The position numbers were made by a program, and so were the translations under genes. A stretch of DNA of 64,000 bases, taken from contig CM041465.1 of NCBI GenBank assembly GCA_023213395.1, positions 169,391,741 to 169,455,740 on the forward strand, in the 5' to 3' direction. The notes under the pieces are model-generated. The model was not told the origin of the DNA. It made no database searches and saw only the letters and a program-made list of their open reading frames with translations. Positions 48,601-60,353 of this stretch are shown here, piece by piece; the stretch's first letter is position 1, and the number at the start of each line of letters is the position of its first letter. The DNA is from Cycas panzhihuaensis. Lineage: Eukaryota; Cycadophyta.

Positions 48601-49703
48601 AACTTGGTGTTCCTATCTCCTACCTCGATCCATTGTTCCCTCGATTTCTGCTTCCAGTGTATTTCCTCCCTGGATAATACCTCCTCTAGTCTTTTAGATA
48701 TTGAATGATCTAGTTGATCTAAGTCCTGTGGCCTACCCTCAATCTAGATCCTTTCTTCTATCCTCTTTAGTTCCTCCCCCAGGGTTCGCTTATCTTCGAA
48801 GATATTACTGAACACCTCCTTGTTCCATAATTTAATCTATTTTTTGACCCAATCTAGTTTTTTCAAAAATTTGAACATAACAAACCCTAGCACCATGTAT
48901 CCCCACCATTCACTAATCTTCTCTTTGAGATTAGGGTGTTGTTGCCACATTAATTCAAAGCAAAATGGGGCCCCTCCTTGCAATCGTGGGTAAGAAGACT
49001 CCAGAACTAAAGGGGAATGATCCGAGGCTACTTTTGGGAGAGCCTCAAGCTTGATGTCCTCAAACTAGTAGGTCCATTCATAATTGGATAACATTCTGTC
49101 TAGCCTGATCTGGATATGACTGTGGCCCAATCTCCTATTAGACCAGGTGTACTTGGTTCCCCTTAAGGGAATATCCATAAGAGCACTAGATTGTAGGAAT
49201 TCCCCAAAATCAAACATACTCCTGGACCATCCCTCTTGGGCCTTCTTCTTTTCCTCTAGATTAAGAGCCGTGTTGAAATCCCCAGCCACCAACCAAGGAC
49301 CATTCTATTCCTTGTGTGCCTCCACTATTCTTCCCCATAACTTCTTCCTACCCTCTGTTGTTGTATGGGCATATACATTGGTTATCTAATAAGGTCTGTT
49401 TGTCCTCTTATAAACCAGACAAAGTGTGATGAAATGTTCACATTTTGCTACCTCAGAACCTTTCCCCTTATCTGGGTTCTAGAGAGAAGCCAACCCCCTA
49501 GAGCCCATTGGTCCCTCTGAGATGCTACTTACCGCCTTCCTCCAAATCTTCTTAAATACCTCTAACTCCTTTTTTTATTTAATTTTCGTCTCCTGCAACA
49601 GGACTACGTCCACACTTGTCCCGATTCTCATTTCCTTGACCATTGTCTACTTTGATGGGGCGTTAAGACCCCTTATATTCTAGGATAAAACCTTCATGGT
49701 CAT
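45636..49703 (-). pseudogene. LINE ORF2: endonuclease, RT, zf-RVT, RNase H
   Basis: Start ATG at 49703 (MTMKVLS, stop for Trp, NIRGLNAPSK). Endonuclease: VAGDFNTALN near 49290 and a SDHSPL motif near 49025. RT: FLVLIPKKEG (~48195), a TDMSKAYD box near 47925, GLRQGDLLSLFLF (~47770-47730), catalytic FVDD at 47621-47610. zf-RVT at 46514-46263 (CELCREEV, then HLSIHYPY). RNase H at 45998-45639 (INFDGTAKGNPG, EGDS). All pieces share one frame over 1356 codons. It is inactivated only by stops, for example TAG at 49067-49065 and 47624-47622, and TAA at 48377-48375 and 47255-47253. It reverse-transcribes LINE RNA at nicked DNA. Confidence 0.94.
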
Positions 49704-49719
49704 CCCAGAACCTTTTCAA

Positions 49720-51268
49720 TCATCCCTTCCTGCTTTTAAGGAGGGGGTCTTCAAACCCTCCCCCCTCCTTAAGAGTACTTTGGATCCCCAAGTTGATTTG
49801 GGCCACTGTTTCCTTTTCCCTAGTCACCTTTTTGGGTGGCCTTCTAACTCTCTTCTCAATCCCAAAATCAAGAACCTTTTTTTGTTCCAAAGTGCTACTT
49901 TTATCTTTAGAAATCCATTTTCGGGCTCCACCTACTTTCCCCTGAACATCCCTTCTCCCAGCCCCCTCTGTTGCTTTCCCGGCCATCCCCTCCCCTTGGT
50001 TTAGTTCCTGCACCCTCCCCTCCTTTGCTTCTGAGAAGTAATCTTCCTCATCCCAGTTAAACTCCTTCGCTTGCCCCTAACAAGACTAGGTCAACCTCTA
50101 ATTCACTAACTTAACCATCAAGCCTTAGGAGTCCCTCTGCTTGGTCTTTAATGCTCCTTACTATAGGGCCTTGTTCTTGAATCGGGGACTGGACCATGAC
50201 CCCTTGGGCCTTAATAGCAACTGTGGCAATGTCTACACTTGGTATTTCATTGGTCTTTTGAGGTCCCACAGTCTAATCTTCAATGCTCACCGATGTTGGA
50301 CCTTGTTCTTGGATCAAAATCTGGCCTAACTCCTCTTGGGGCTTAATAGCCACTATGGTCGTGACCTCGTCACTATCTGCATCTAACTCCTTTACTTCTT
50401 TCTCTTTACTACCCTCTCCTTTATTAGTGTTTGGTAGGTCTGGGACACCTAATCATTGAAAGGGTAAATGGCCCCTACCTCTGCATTTCAAGCACCTGAA
50501 ACCGTCCACTTCATACAATATTCTTTGTTTAATAAACCTCCCTGCTGATTTGATATCAATTTCTTCTGGGAGATCATAATCTAACCTGGCTAGGACACAT
50601 AATCTAGTATTCATCATTCGAGATCTATTTCTTATTGCTAAATCTGATGCTAATAAAGGACCAATCGTCTTAGCCGCACCTTTAATCACCTTTAGATTCC
50701 AGAAATGCAGCGGCAACCCAGGAAGTTGCACCTACAGTGGTGCTTGTTTAGCCACTGGGTTTGCTAGATCAAAGTCTGGATGCCATTTTTCCAAGGACAT
50801 GGCTTTCCTTCCAAACATCTAGTGTGATTTTAGGAGGATGGCTATCATGTCTTCTTGGTTTGAAAATCTGAAAAGGACACATCCTTTTGGTAAAGCCATC
50901 ACCTCTACTAGGTTCCTAGTTTTCCATTTGCTTCTTATCCACTCTCAGATAATGTCCAGCCCCGGTCTGGGACCCAAGAACCTACCCACCAAACTACTCT
51001 CCCAATATTAAATGGTTTTCTCAATTAGCTCCTTCGGTACTGTAATTTTGAAATGGTTGTCCTTCAACACAGGGTAAATCTCATATTCTTCAGAATTTAC
51101 TCCTTTCAGGGCATTAAGGTAAGTCCTTCCTAAAAGAGAGGATAGAGTCTGATCTGTTTGTTCTTTTGTCATTTTAGAAAATAATACAAAAATTGAGAGC
51201 AAGTAACATGCACTCACCCTTCTTTTGAGTCCATGAATTTGAATCTTGACATTGCTTCCTTCTACCAA
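49720..51268 (-). pseudogene. LINE ORF1: RNA-binding protein with DUF4283-like domain
   Basis: Possible starts are 51268 (MVEGSNVKIQIHG) or the Met near 51172 (MTKEQTDQTLSSLLGRTYLN). The N-terminal DUF4283-like region runs to about 50740. LPGLPLHFWN (50727-50698) and RLCVLARLDYDLP are typical. The zinc knuckle CLKCRGRGH at ~50492-50466 lacks its final Cys, replaced by a stop four residues after the His. The acidic and Pro/Lys-rich tail shifts frame before 50013. ORF1 proteins coat LINE RNA. An overlapping frame at 51686-51174 may be untranslated leader or an alternative N-terminus. Confidence 0.82.
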
Positions 51269-51814
51269 ATATCTGAAAGCATACGACTGCCATTGTCTCT
51301 TGTTGCTTGAGCTGGGTCTTTCCTACATAGGGAAGGTCACTGTCTGTCCTCCTCCATTCAACCCTCTCTATCACTGATTTGGCCCACACACCCATCTCTA
51401 CACTGCTCTGATTTACACAAAGAGATTCTCTGCTGTTACACCTGACCTCCTTCCTTGAACTTCCTTCCTCCCTAGGTTCTAAACCGTCCCTATCTCCAGC
51501 TGTAGGAGAGAAGACGGGCAATGAAATGGAGCACACCTTTGTCCCACCAATCTGCATGCTATGAGAATTCACAGCCCTAGCCTCTTGACCTCCAGTGTCT
51601 GCATGGCATCCTATCGCTACTGGCAGAGGACCAAGACCATTCCAGGCCACTTTGGCCATATCTACATCTGGGCAGCAGAGTACCAATCCTTCCTCTAAGC
51701 TTCCAACATTGATAACAACCTAAGTCCATTCTGTCACTGCCTTCATGTCTACGTAAACCCTAGACAATGAGCCACAGACTTGCACAGTTCTGCCTCCCCG
51801 CATAACCCTAATGT

Positions 51815-51825
51815 AACTTAGGTAG
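51815..51825. other. TSD of the LINE, right copy (AACTTAGGTAG)
   Basis: Matches 45339-45349 exactly and fixes the LINE 5' end at 51814. Confidence 0.92.
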
Positions 51826-53754
51826 TTTACACGATCTCTCTATGAGAACCTTTTGATAAGGAAATGGATGAATAAGGGACCTTCATAAAGGTTTCTATAA
51901 TAGGTTAGACCATCTATTATAACATGGATCAAGTGTAATTATTGTATGGAAGTACATCATATAATCAAGCTATTGGATGGTTGATTAACTTGTAAGTTCT
52001 ATAATGATGAAAGTAATTTGTTTGTAAGATAATAAGTTGCTTTAAAAATTTAGAAGAAGGCTTATGAGTATGAGAACCTACAAAGGGTACTTGTAAATAG
52101 GTTGCATTATTGAGAAGGTGTCTTAAACTAGATTACACTAGCATGCTCACATATGCCATTATCTTTTATGCTTTGTTATTTATGAGCATTTAATTTTGAT
52201 CTTCTTGGAATTAAGTTATGTTTTCATTTTGTCTACTCTTTTATCATTGCAAGGAAGTTATTTAACCCTTTCTTACTTAATGGGTGATATGTTTACTTGT
52301 TCTTTCTTATACCCTTGCAAAGAAGAAGCTAGGTAAGAAGGACAAAACAAGACAAAATAACTCCACCTATTATGAGATCACTTGATCCAAACATCTATGC
52401 TATTAAAGGAACAATTTCTATACATATTCTTGTATAACAATGTAGTTTACTTGGTTGATTTTTTTGATTTAATCATTACTTGTATTTTTATGTGTTTTGT
52501 TTATAGTTCACCAAACATTCACTATGTGGGAGGGATCATTTGTGGATTAGTTGGTCTTGTATCCTTGGGTGAGTTGGCCACTCTCTTCTCTTTTATAGGA
52601 CCATGGTATATAGTAATACAATTTACTTAGTTTATTATTTTGATTTAATCATTACTTGCATTTTTCTGTGTTTTGTTTATAGTTTACCAAACACTCACTA
52701 CTTGGGAGGGATCAATTGTGGGTTAGTTGGTCTTGCATCCTTAGGTGAGTTAGCCACTCTTACCTCTCTCACAAGACCATAGTACTTAGAAGGGACATGT
52801 TGTTCTCTATTAAACATGTGGTTCAAAGAATAGATGGCTACCTTACACCCTTGGATTAATGGTTTTTATTTAGTATTCTCTTGAGCTTATATGGAGCCAA
52901 TTGGATGCGAGTAACCTTGAATGAGTGATAACTTATTTGACATGAATCCTTAACAATGTATTACTAGACTAGGTGCATCTTATGATCTTATTATTTTCAT
53001 ACTTACTCCAGTTAGTCCTCACTTCACTAAGTCTAATTTAGATTAAAACTTAGAAGACCTCATTTTATTTCTTCTTAATTACTTGGTTATTTTCCTTAAG
53101 ATTTTTCTAGAATAGAAGGGTATCCTAAATTAGTACTTTCTCCTAGTTTGATAGATCATTACATTACCTACCTACCCATCCGTTAAGATAGATAACTATG
53201 AGATTTTTTTTCTATGGAATCATGTGCAAGCTCACTTACTTTATGGGTTAGCACACACTAGATAAAACATATCTATCTACCCATCTTCTACTCTTGCTTT
53301 AAGAGGGCCATTATCATGACCCTTAGATCTTGACTCATAAACATAATGGTTACTTATACCTATAGAAAAACTATGCTTGGAGATATAGAAATAAATTCTA
53401 CTATGATGTAAATCATTTAAAGAATATAATTCCAAATAGATGAAGGAAATAAAGACCCTTATAATATCTCATATCTAAATTAAGGTACATATCTATACGT
53501 AGGTGATTTTCACCCATCACAACATCATGAATCATTCAAGGAATGTTAAAGTGAGGCTAAAGATAAATTGCGATGAGACTAAACATGAATCTCTTAATTA
53601 AAGGCATACTTAAATATATTGGAAGCCATTATGGAATGCCAATTCAATAAATTTTGAATAAGACCATGATAGAAGAGGATATATTAAATCATCTGATTAT
53701 GTAACAAATTTTAGCTAAGAAGTATTTTAGCTCACTAAATCCTTAAATACGTAG
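51826..53754. other. Anonymous AT-rich interval with a 176-bp duplication
   Basis: Apart from the duplication at 52440-52790 no gene or known repeat was recognised. It continues the DNA that lay left of the LINE (before 45350). Confidence 0.5.
52440..52790 (+). repeat. 176-bp tandem duplication
   Basis: The block GATTTAATCATTACTTG recurs at 52466 and 52642, and the shared text (TGTGTTTTGTTTATAGTT, CACTA, GGGAGGGATCA, TTAGTTGGTCTTG, ATCCTT.GGTGAGTT) continues through each unit with about one difference in ten. Not related to the elements in this window. Confidence 0.88.
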
Positions 53755-54132
53755 AGAAATTTTTGGATTTTATTAAAAAAATATGATCTCAATATTAAAA
53801 TATTTGGATTCATTAAGGGAATTAATCAAGTTATCCAATATTTAATATATAACCTAATGCTACATCATGAAAATACGTATACTATATCACATCAAGTAAG
53901 AGGTATGTTTTATAAATTTATGAGGGGGATTGTTAGAAACTTTGTAGTGGATCCTAATAGATTAAGTGAACACATTCTCAAAGTAGGATTCATACTTAAC
54001 TTACACCAACATGTTTTGTCTATTCATGTTAGTAGAAAACCCAAAACTAAATTTGGACCTATAATCATAGATAAATTAGATAAGTTAAATTATCTAAAAG
54101 CTGGGCTTCTAATAAAACTTATAGAAGAATAA
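53755..54132 (+). pseudogene. Unidentified coding relic A
   Basis: 125 sense codons run open between a TAG at 53752-53754 and the TAA at 54130-54132, in DNA so AT-rich that a stop is expected every dozen or so codons. The product would be basic and hydrophobic (KKYDLNIKIFGFIKGINQ, VSRKPKTKFGPIIIDKLDKL). I do not recognise a family. There are no cysteine clusters, catalytic retroelement boxes or clear membrane segments. A Met lies at residue 35. It may be a fragment of an old element or gene. A second open relic on the same strand lies on the far side of gypsy-3 (62044-62418). Confidence 0.4.
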
Positions 54133-54684
54133 GGTGTCTTCATTATTTATTTACATGATGTTCAACACTAATATAATATTAAATACATACTATGAGTTAG
54201 GAAAAGATAGATCATTTAGTTGAAAATAAGATCACATGAGATGTAGGCATGTGAAGCCATAAGTATATTCCATATAGATGAGTTTATAAGAAGGAGATAT
54301 ACTAGCAAGTAGAAACAAATAGTCATCAATAACTACAAGTTAGTAAATGGGCTAGTAGCAAGTGTTTTAACGCATATTACAAGTGGGTAAGTATACTATA
54401 AGAAATTTAAAATTGCTAGAATATTTATTAAGGACATGAAAATGACTATTTAAGAAGGCTATAATGGTATTACCATTGACACAACTTTCCACTATTATAT
54501 ATAAGAGGAGGAAAACCTCCATTATAAAGGTGACTTTCTAGTAAATAACTTTTGATAACATGTGATTTTATTTGCAAAAGTGCATTTTTTGGAATTATAA
54601 GGCTACATAAGTTGTATAAGAGAGAAGCAAGAGGGATAAGGGTTATATAATATTCATGTAGTGCATTGAGGGCATATTTTAGGA
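54133..54684. other. Interval left of gypsy-3
   Basis: No gene recognised. It ends with the TAGAC TSD (54685-54689). Confidence 0.5.
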
Positions 54685-54689
54685 TAGAC

Positions 54690-55746
54690 TAATCCCAAAA
54701 GAGCTTAGTTGGTGAAGAAATCAATTATCAACCTTTCCTCCTTGAGATCCTAGGAGTTAGTGTAGAAAGCTCAATAACATCAAAACAACAATGAGCACAT
54801 GAAAGGAAAATTCTACACCAAATCATTTATTCTTGACATTCATCCAAAAGTATGAGGAGTAATACTTTTATTAAACCATGAAAATCTCCATTTAATGGTG
54901 GAGAAATCAACTAGCAAAAGAATGGTAAAATTACAAGGAATAAATGTTACAATTATACCATAAGGGGGACTCCAACCCTCCAAATGCTTCTCCAAGGATG
55001 CTTCCTAAGTCAAGTCTCCAAGAACCCCCTCTCCAACCTGTAGAAGGGCTCAATTTATAGAAAGAAACCTGAATTGCATGTTTAACAAGTGGCAATCATG
55101 CAAGTATAACCACTAACCACCAGAATGCATGTTGTCCAAGTGGCCTTCATACAATTCTTAAAAAGTTACAGTTTGTAATAGATCTTAACGTACTCCAATT
55201 TGGCTCAAATTTGGTACACGTATAGGAACATATGTCCCCTAAGCTTCCTCAAATTTTCAGCTCATTTGTATGTCATTTGACTGCATTTTTATTCATTTAA
55301 TAATAATATGTATTTGCTATTTTTCTGCTATCCAAGTGGCCTTCATATAATTCTTAAAAGTTGTAGCTTGTAACTGACCTTAACGGACTCCAATTCAGCG
55401 CAAATTTTGTACACATATAGGAACGCATGTCTCCTCTGCTTCCTCAAAATTTTAGCTCATTTGGATGTCATTTGGCCATGTTTCTATTCATATAATCAAA
55501 ATATATATTTTCTATTTTTTTTTTTTCGCTAGCGTGGGATTAATTTTTATGCAAAGACAAGGCTTGAACTCTAATCAAATGATATTTTCTGAACCCCACC
55601 TTTTGTACACATCTATTAAGATGTGTCTTATCCCTTTAAACAAAATTTCATAGAATTTTGATACCATTTGGCCATATCTCTTTTAGTTATGCCAATGCCT
55701 AGCATTTTCGCATCACAGTAAACATATGGTAGATCCTCACGGATCA
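54690..55746 (-). repeat. gypsy-3 3' LTR (1057 bp)
   Basis: In plus view TAATCCCAAAAGAGC...CGGATCA, with the terminal TG read as TA. It contains an internal diverged tandem repeat: units start at 55134 and 55329, each beginning TCCAAGTGGCCTTCAT. A poly-T near 55506-55530 differs in length from the partner. Confidence 0.95.
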
Positions 55747-55762
55747 TGGCTCCCCCTTCCTT
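55747..55762 (-). other. gypsy-3 polypurine tract
   Basis: On the minus strand AAGGAAGGGGGAGCCA abuts TGATCC of the LTR. Confidence 0.9.
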
Positions 55763-55787
55763 GGAAAATAGCCAACTCCTGTTTGGC

Positions 55788-58295
55788 TTAGAATTGGAGA
55801 TGGGGGAAGTGTTGTTCTCCTTGTTGCCTACTAAACCAGTTGGCCTTACTAGGCAATTGCCCTGCTACTCCAATCCTGAAAGATTCATGTGTCTTATGTC
55901 TTGTTTTGGTAGATTTTCTCTCCAAGATACAATCTTCCTTGAGAGGCTCCTCACTTTCCAAATATAAATCATCAATCAAGGTAAAGTGAACTAGTCCTGT
56001 TCCTCATCTAGCATGGAGGGCTCAAAGAGTTTTAAGTATTCAGCATTTACTACTGAATATATTTGCATATAAGGTGGAAGATCAAGTTGGAAAGCATTGC
56101 CACCTACTTTTCTCAAAATCTTGAATGGTCCATACCTTATAGGTTTGAGTTTCTTACCTTCTCCTTTTAACCTCTCCTTGCTCAAGTATAACCATACTAA
56201 ATCTCCTTCTTGGAAAGTACACTCTTGCCTATGCTTGTCATGTCTTTCCTTGTACTTTTGTTGAGTCCTTAGAAGTTGATCATGTACTTCTTTGTGGACT
56301 CTCTGGATCTTCTCCAAGTATCTTAAAGCCTTGTCATGCTCCTTCTTCTCTTTGACGGATCCTTCCTTAGCTTGCATGGAAAACTCTAAGTCAAATGGAC
56401 TTTGAGGTAAGTATCCCAAACAAACTTCAAAAGGTGCTTTAGAGTGTGATGCATGCATTGCTCTATTAAAAGCAAATTGTAGAAAAGCCAATGATTCATC
56501 CCAAGTCTTTGGATGCTTGGAATTGTATCCCTTCAATAGATGTACCAAAGTTCTATTCACTACTTCGGTTCGTCCATCTGTTTGAGGATGGAAACTTGTA
56601 CTCCTCTTCAATTTGGTATCCATCATCTCCCATAGTGACTTCCAAAATGATGAAAGGAATCGAGTGTCCCGATCTGAAATGATGGAAGGGCAAGCCAAAA
56701 TTCTTCCATACATGCTCGAAGAATAACTCAGCTGCTCCTGTACCTGTGATTGTCTTCTTACAAGGTATTAGACATATCATTTTACTAAACCTATCTACAA
56801 CAACAAAAGATAATCATGTCCCTTCCTAGTCATGGGAAGTCCCCTAAAAATCAATGGAGATACTTTCCCAAGGCCTAGTGGGAATAGGTAGTGGTGTATA
56901 CAATCCTAATTTTCTAGAAGAAGGCTTAGAAGTATTACACATTACACATCCTTTTACATATTTTTACATCATTTTGCATTTTGGCCATACAACATATCTT
57001 CTCAAGTTTACTAAAGTCTTCTCTATACCAAAGTGACCACTACTTTAGAAGTATGGGCTTCTAAGCCACTTGATCTTGTCTCCTTTTGATAGAACATAGA
57101 GTTGCTCCCTTTGAAAAGTAGACCATCCTTCCAAGCAAGTTGGGAAGGTCTTCCTTTCACTAGGTTCTCTAATTCTTCCTTCAAAGCTTCATCTTCATGG
57201 TACAAGTCTTTGTACTCTTCATGATGCATTGGTTCCACTGCAAACTCATAAGAGAACTACAAACAAAAGTAGAAGAAGAAGTGGAACAAGGTGGTCTAGA
57301 TAACATATCGACAATTTTGTTATTAGATCCCTTTTTATACTTAATTACAATATTGAATTGTTGTAAATAACTCATCCACTTCATGTGTCTTGCTTGTAAT
57401 TTGCTTGGAGTTTGTAAAAATTGAAGAGGCTTATGATCGGTATGAACTACAACCTCTTTTAGAAGCGGTATGACCTCCAATGCTTGCATGCTTGATGAAG
57501 TGCGAACATTTCTCGATCATATGTTGGGTAGTTCTTCACTTGAGGGTGAAGACTTCCGAATGGTAATAGGCTTCCCATCTTGAATAAGGATGACTCCCAT
57601 CGCATTTCCACTTGCATCGACTTCTACTTCAAAGGCCTTTGCAAATTTGGCATTGCAAAGCGATTCTTCACAAATTTTCTTCTTTAAAAGAAGAAAGGCT
57701 TCTTCCTCCTTGGAACCCCAAGTAAACTTTCTACTAGATTTTGTCAATCCATGTAGAGGTCTTGCAACCTATGAGAAATGAAGAATGAACTTTCTCAAGT
57801 ATTGACAAGCTCTAAAAACTTCTCACCTCTGTGATGTTTGTTGGCCTAGGCCATTTGAGGATGGCTTGAGTCTTGAGTGGATCAATGCTCAACTTTCCTC
57901 CTCCAACCACAAAGCCTAAGAAGATCAAGTTCTCCTTGCCAAATTCACACTTCTTCACATTAAGCTTCAAATGATGCTTAGCCATAGTCTTTAAAACTTC
58001 TTCTATGTCTTTGCAAATGTTCCTACCATGTGTTCTTTGAAAATCAAAATGTCATCAAGATAGACAACAACAAAATTATCCAAGTAAGGCCTTAATATTT
58101 CATTCATTAGCCTCATGAATGTTGCGGGAGCATTACACAATCCGAAAGGCATAACCATCCATTCAAAGAGTCCTTGCTTTGTTTTGAAGGCCGTCTTCCA
58201 TGTGTCCTCCTCCTTGACCCTAACTTGGTGATAACCACTTTTAAATCCAATTTAGTGAAATAACAAGCATCTTTGAATTTGATCAAGCAAATCAT
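55788..58295 (-). pseudogene. gypsy-3 pol: RT (rest), RNase H, integrase, chromodomain-like tail
   Basis: Minus strand. [13 protein letters not shown] (~58265-58235), [20 protein letters not shown] (~58170-58110), intact YLDD (~58070-58055). RNase H: EVEVDASGNAMGV (~57632-57594) and HTDHKPLQFL (~57447-57418). Integrase: zinc-finger CVMC near 56945, ESISIDF near 56855, then open for 240 codons at 56713-55994 with SIISDRDTRF (second Asp), FHPQTDGRTE (Glu), and the C-terminal GDLVWLYLSKERL and YGPFKILRKVGGNAFQLDLP. The tail at 55979-55791 (DCILERKSTKTRHK through FPHLQF) looks like a divergent chromodomain. At least six single-base frameshifts separate these pieces. Confidence 0.92.
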
Positions 58296-60336
58296 CTATC
58301 TGGCAGAGGGTAGCGATTTTTAATTGTAATTTTATTCAAAGCACGAAAATCTATACACATTCTCCATCCTCCATCCTTCTTAGGCACCAAGACAATTGGT
58401 GACCCACAAGGTGAACATGAAGGTCTTATGACCCCTTGATTAAGCAACTCCTCAACTTGCCTCTTTATCTCATTATTTTCTATAATGGAGTGCCTATACA
58501 AAGCAACATTAGGTAATGGTGCATCTCCTACAAGAGTGATTTCATGCTCTATCTTTCTCTTTGGTGGAAGCCCATCAACATGTTGAAATAGAATATCATA
58601 CCTTGTCTTTAACTCCTCAACTTGTTGCATTTGTTTAGGTGATATAAGAAGAGTGTGAGTAGAAGGACCTTCTTCATCTCTTGGCTCTTCTTTTCTCCTT
58701 ACCATTAAGATGACAAATTTACCACATGCATTGATCATCCTTTTTGCTTGAGTAGCTGAAATTAATGCTATCTTATCCAAGTGCTTCTTTGTGGCCTTTA
58801 TGATGAAGCCCTTGTTATCCTTCATCAATCGATACTTTCTCTCCCTTCGATAGAAGAGTGCATCTCGATCCCACAAGTAGGGACTTCCAAGCACAACATG
58901 GCATACATCCAGTGGCACCACATCACATATTACCTCATCAACAAAATCATTAGTGATGGAAAATTTAAGCGTACATTGCTTTGATATTTGCATTTCCACA
59001 TCTTTATGGATCCAACCAAGAGGATATGGATGAGGGTGAGGAGTAGTTACCAAACCAATGCTCTTTACCAAACTTTCCGAGATCAAATTCTTTTGGCTTC
59101 CTGGATCTATAATGGCACCAATCATACTATTTCCCACTTGAAGCTTCAAGTGAAATAGTTCCTCCCTTGTAGCATCATCTTCATAATTTGTAAGTAGAGT
59201 GACCTTCTCTTCTTCTCCTTCACTTTGAATATCCACCTCAGAAAGTAGTGCTTTCCCTTTTTCCTTCTTTCTTAATTCCATATCCTTGATATGCTTCGGC
59301 TTTAGTTCTGGATGCAACTTCCAACACTTTACTGTAATATGACCACTAATATCACAATGCTCACAATAGTTAGAACTTTTAACAAAATTAGTTCTTTTCT
59401 TCTTTCCTTCTTGCCTTTTTGATGAGTGCAATTTAGGATTCTTTTCATACTTATTAGAAGTAAAAGTAGAATCTTTATATATGAATGTAGATTTCTTACT
59501 TTTACTTTCTATTGCCATATCCATCCTACTTGCTTCTCCAATGGATTGAACCTTCAAAAGCCTTAGTTCCTTCCTTATGTATTCATGTAATCCTCCAATG
59601 AATTTCATAAGAGTGATATGTTCATATATATTAATACCAAGTAGCATGCCATGCCTAAAAAATAAAGAAGTATAGTCTTGGACACTTACACCTCTCCCTT
59701 GGCGTAAATATTGCCAAGTGACCCATTGGTCTTCCTCATGACCTATGGGGTAGAATTGCTTCTTTATTATTTTCTTAAAATCCCTCCATGAAAAAGAAGA
59801 TACATCATGAGTCTTCAAAAATGCATTCCACCATGTCAATGCATGTTTACACATCTTGAGCCTAGCAAATGAAAGCTTTTGAGCATTACTATAAGCATAG
59901 ATTGTGAAGTAGGTTTCAAGTTGATCCAACCAATGGTCCAACTTTTTAGCATTTGCCTCTCCATCATAAGTTGGAATATCCAACTTTGCCTCCACCTTGA
60001 AGGGTTGATGAGATGAAGTACCCTTGCTTTCTTCAAAAGAGTGCTTTAAGGTCTCCTCCTCTTCCTCTTCATGGTCGTGGTTATATGTGGATCCTCCTTC
60101 AAATTCCTTCTCTTTGCCTTTTCCTTTGACTAGAGGTAGAAGGTGGGTCATCATTTGCATCAAGGCTTCTACGTTCTTCTCAAGCCTTTCAAATCTAATT
60201 TCTCCATCTTCTTTTTGACCATGGTGCTTGGATTCTTTCTTTGTCTTCTTGGTGATTGCAACACAAGAAAGTCTTCGCCTTTCTCTTTGTATCCTTTCCT
60301 TGTTTGTACCATTCAAGTCCCTACAACAAAGATCGA
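58292..60336 (-). CDS. gypsy-3 gag-protease-RT start, long open frame
   Basis: The frame is open without a stop from inside the LTR through the PBS to 58292. The counted element part is 60336-58292. A Lys/Arg-rich N-terminus precedes the gag domain ([20 protein letters not shown] at ~59978-59919, then [12 protein letters not shown]). Zinc knuckle [14 protein letters not shown] near 59365-59324. The protease active site reads DPGSQKNLI (~59113) for D-S/T-G. RT begins at [20 protein letters not shown] and [11 protein letters not shown] (~58440-58330). It ends at 58292 through a one-base shift at NRYPLP. No convincing ATG lies at the gag start; the first Met run is MQMMTHLLP near 60163. Confidence 0.9.
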
Positions 60337-60350
60337 GGCTCGATACCAAA
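60337..60350 (-). other. gypsy-3 primer-binding site (variant)
   Basis: On the minus strand it reads TGGTATCGAGCCTC, three bases from the LTR end at 60354. It shares TGGTATC with the initiator-Met site but then differs (GAGCC against AGAGC), by a one-base shift or a different tRNA primer. Confidence 0.75.
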
Positions 60351-60353
60351 ATA

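Larger units (their letters stand above)
45350..51814 (-). mobile_element. Full-length L1-type LINE
   Basis: 6465 bp on the minus strand, flanked by an 11-bp TSD. A poly-A tail is seen as T10 at 45350-45359. Order from 51814: 5' untranslated region, ORF1 (DUF4283-like domain and zinc knuckle), ORF2 (apurinic endonuclease, RT, zf-RVT zinc motif, RNase H). This is the plant L1 layout. It is GC-richer than the flanks. Because target-primed insertion often truncates the 5' end, a full-length copy is noteworthy. It is dead through premature stops in ORF2. Confidence 0.96.
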
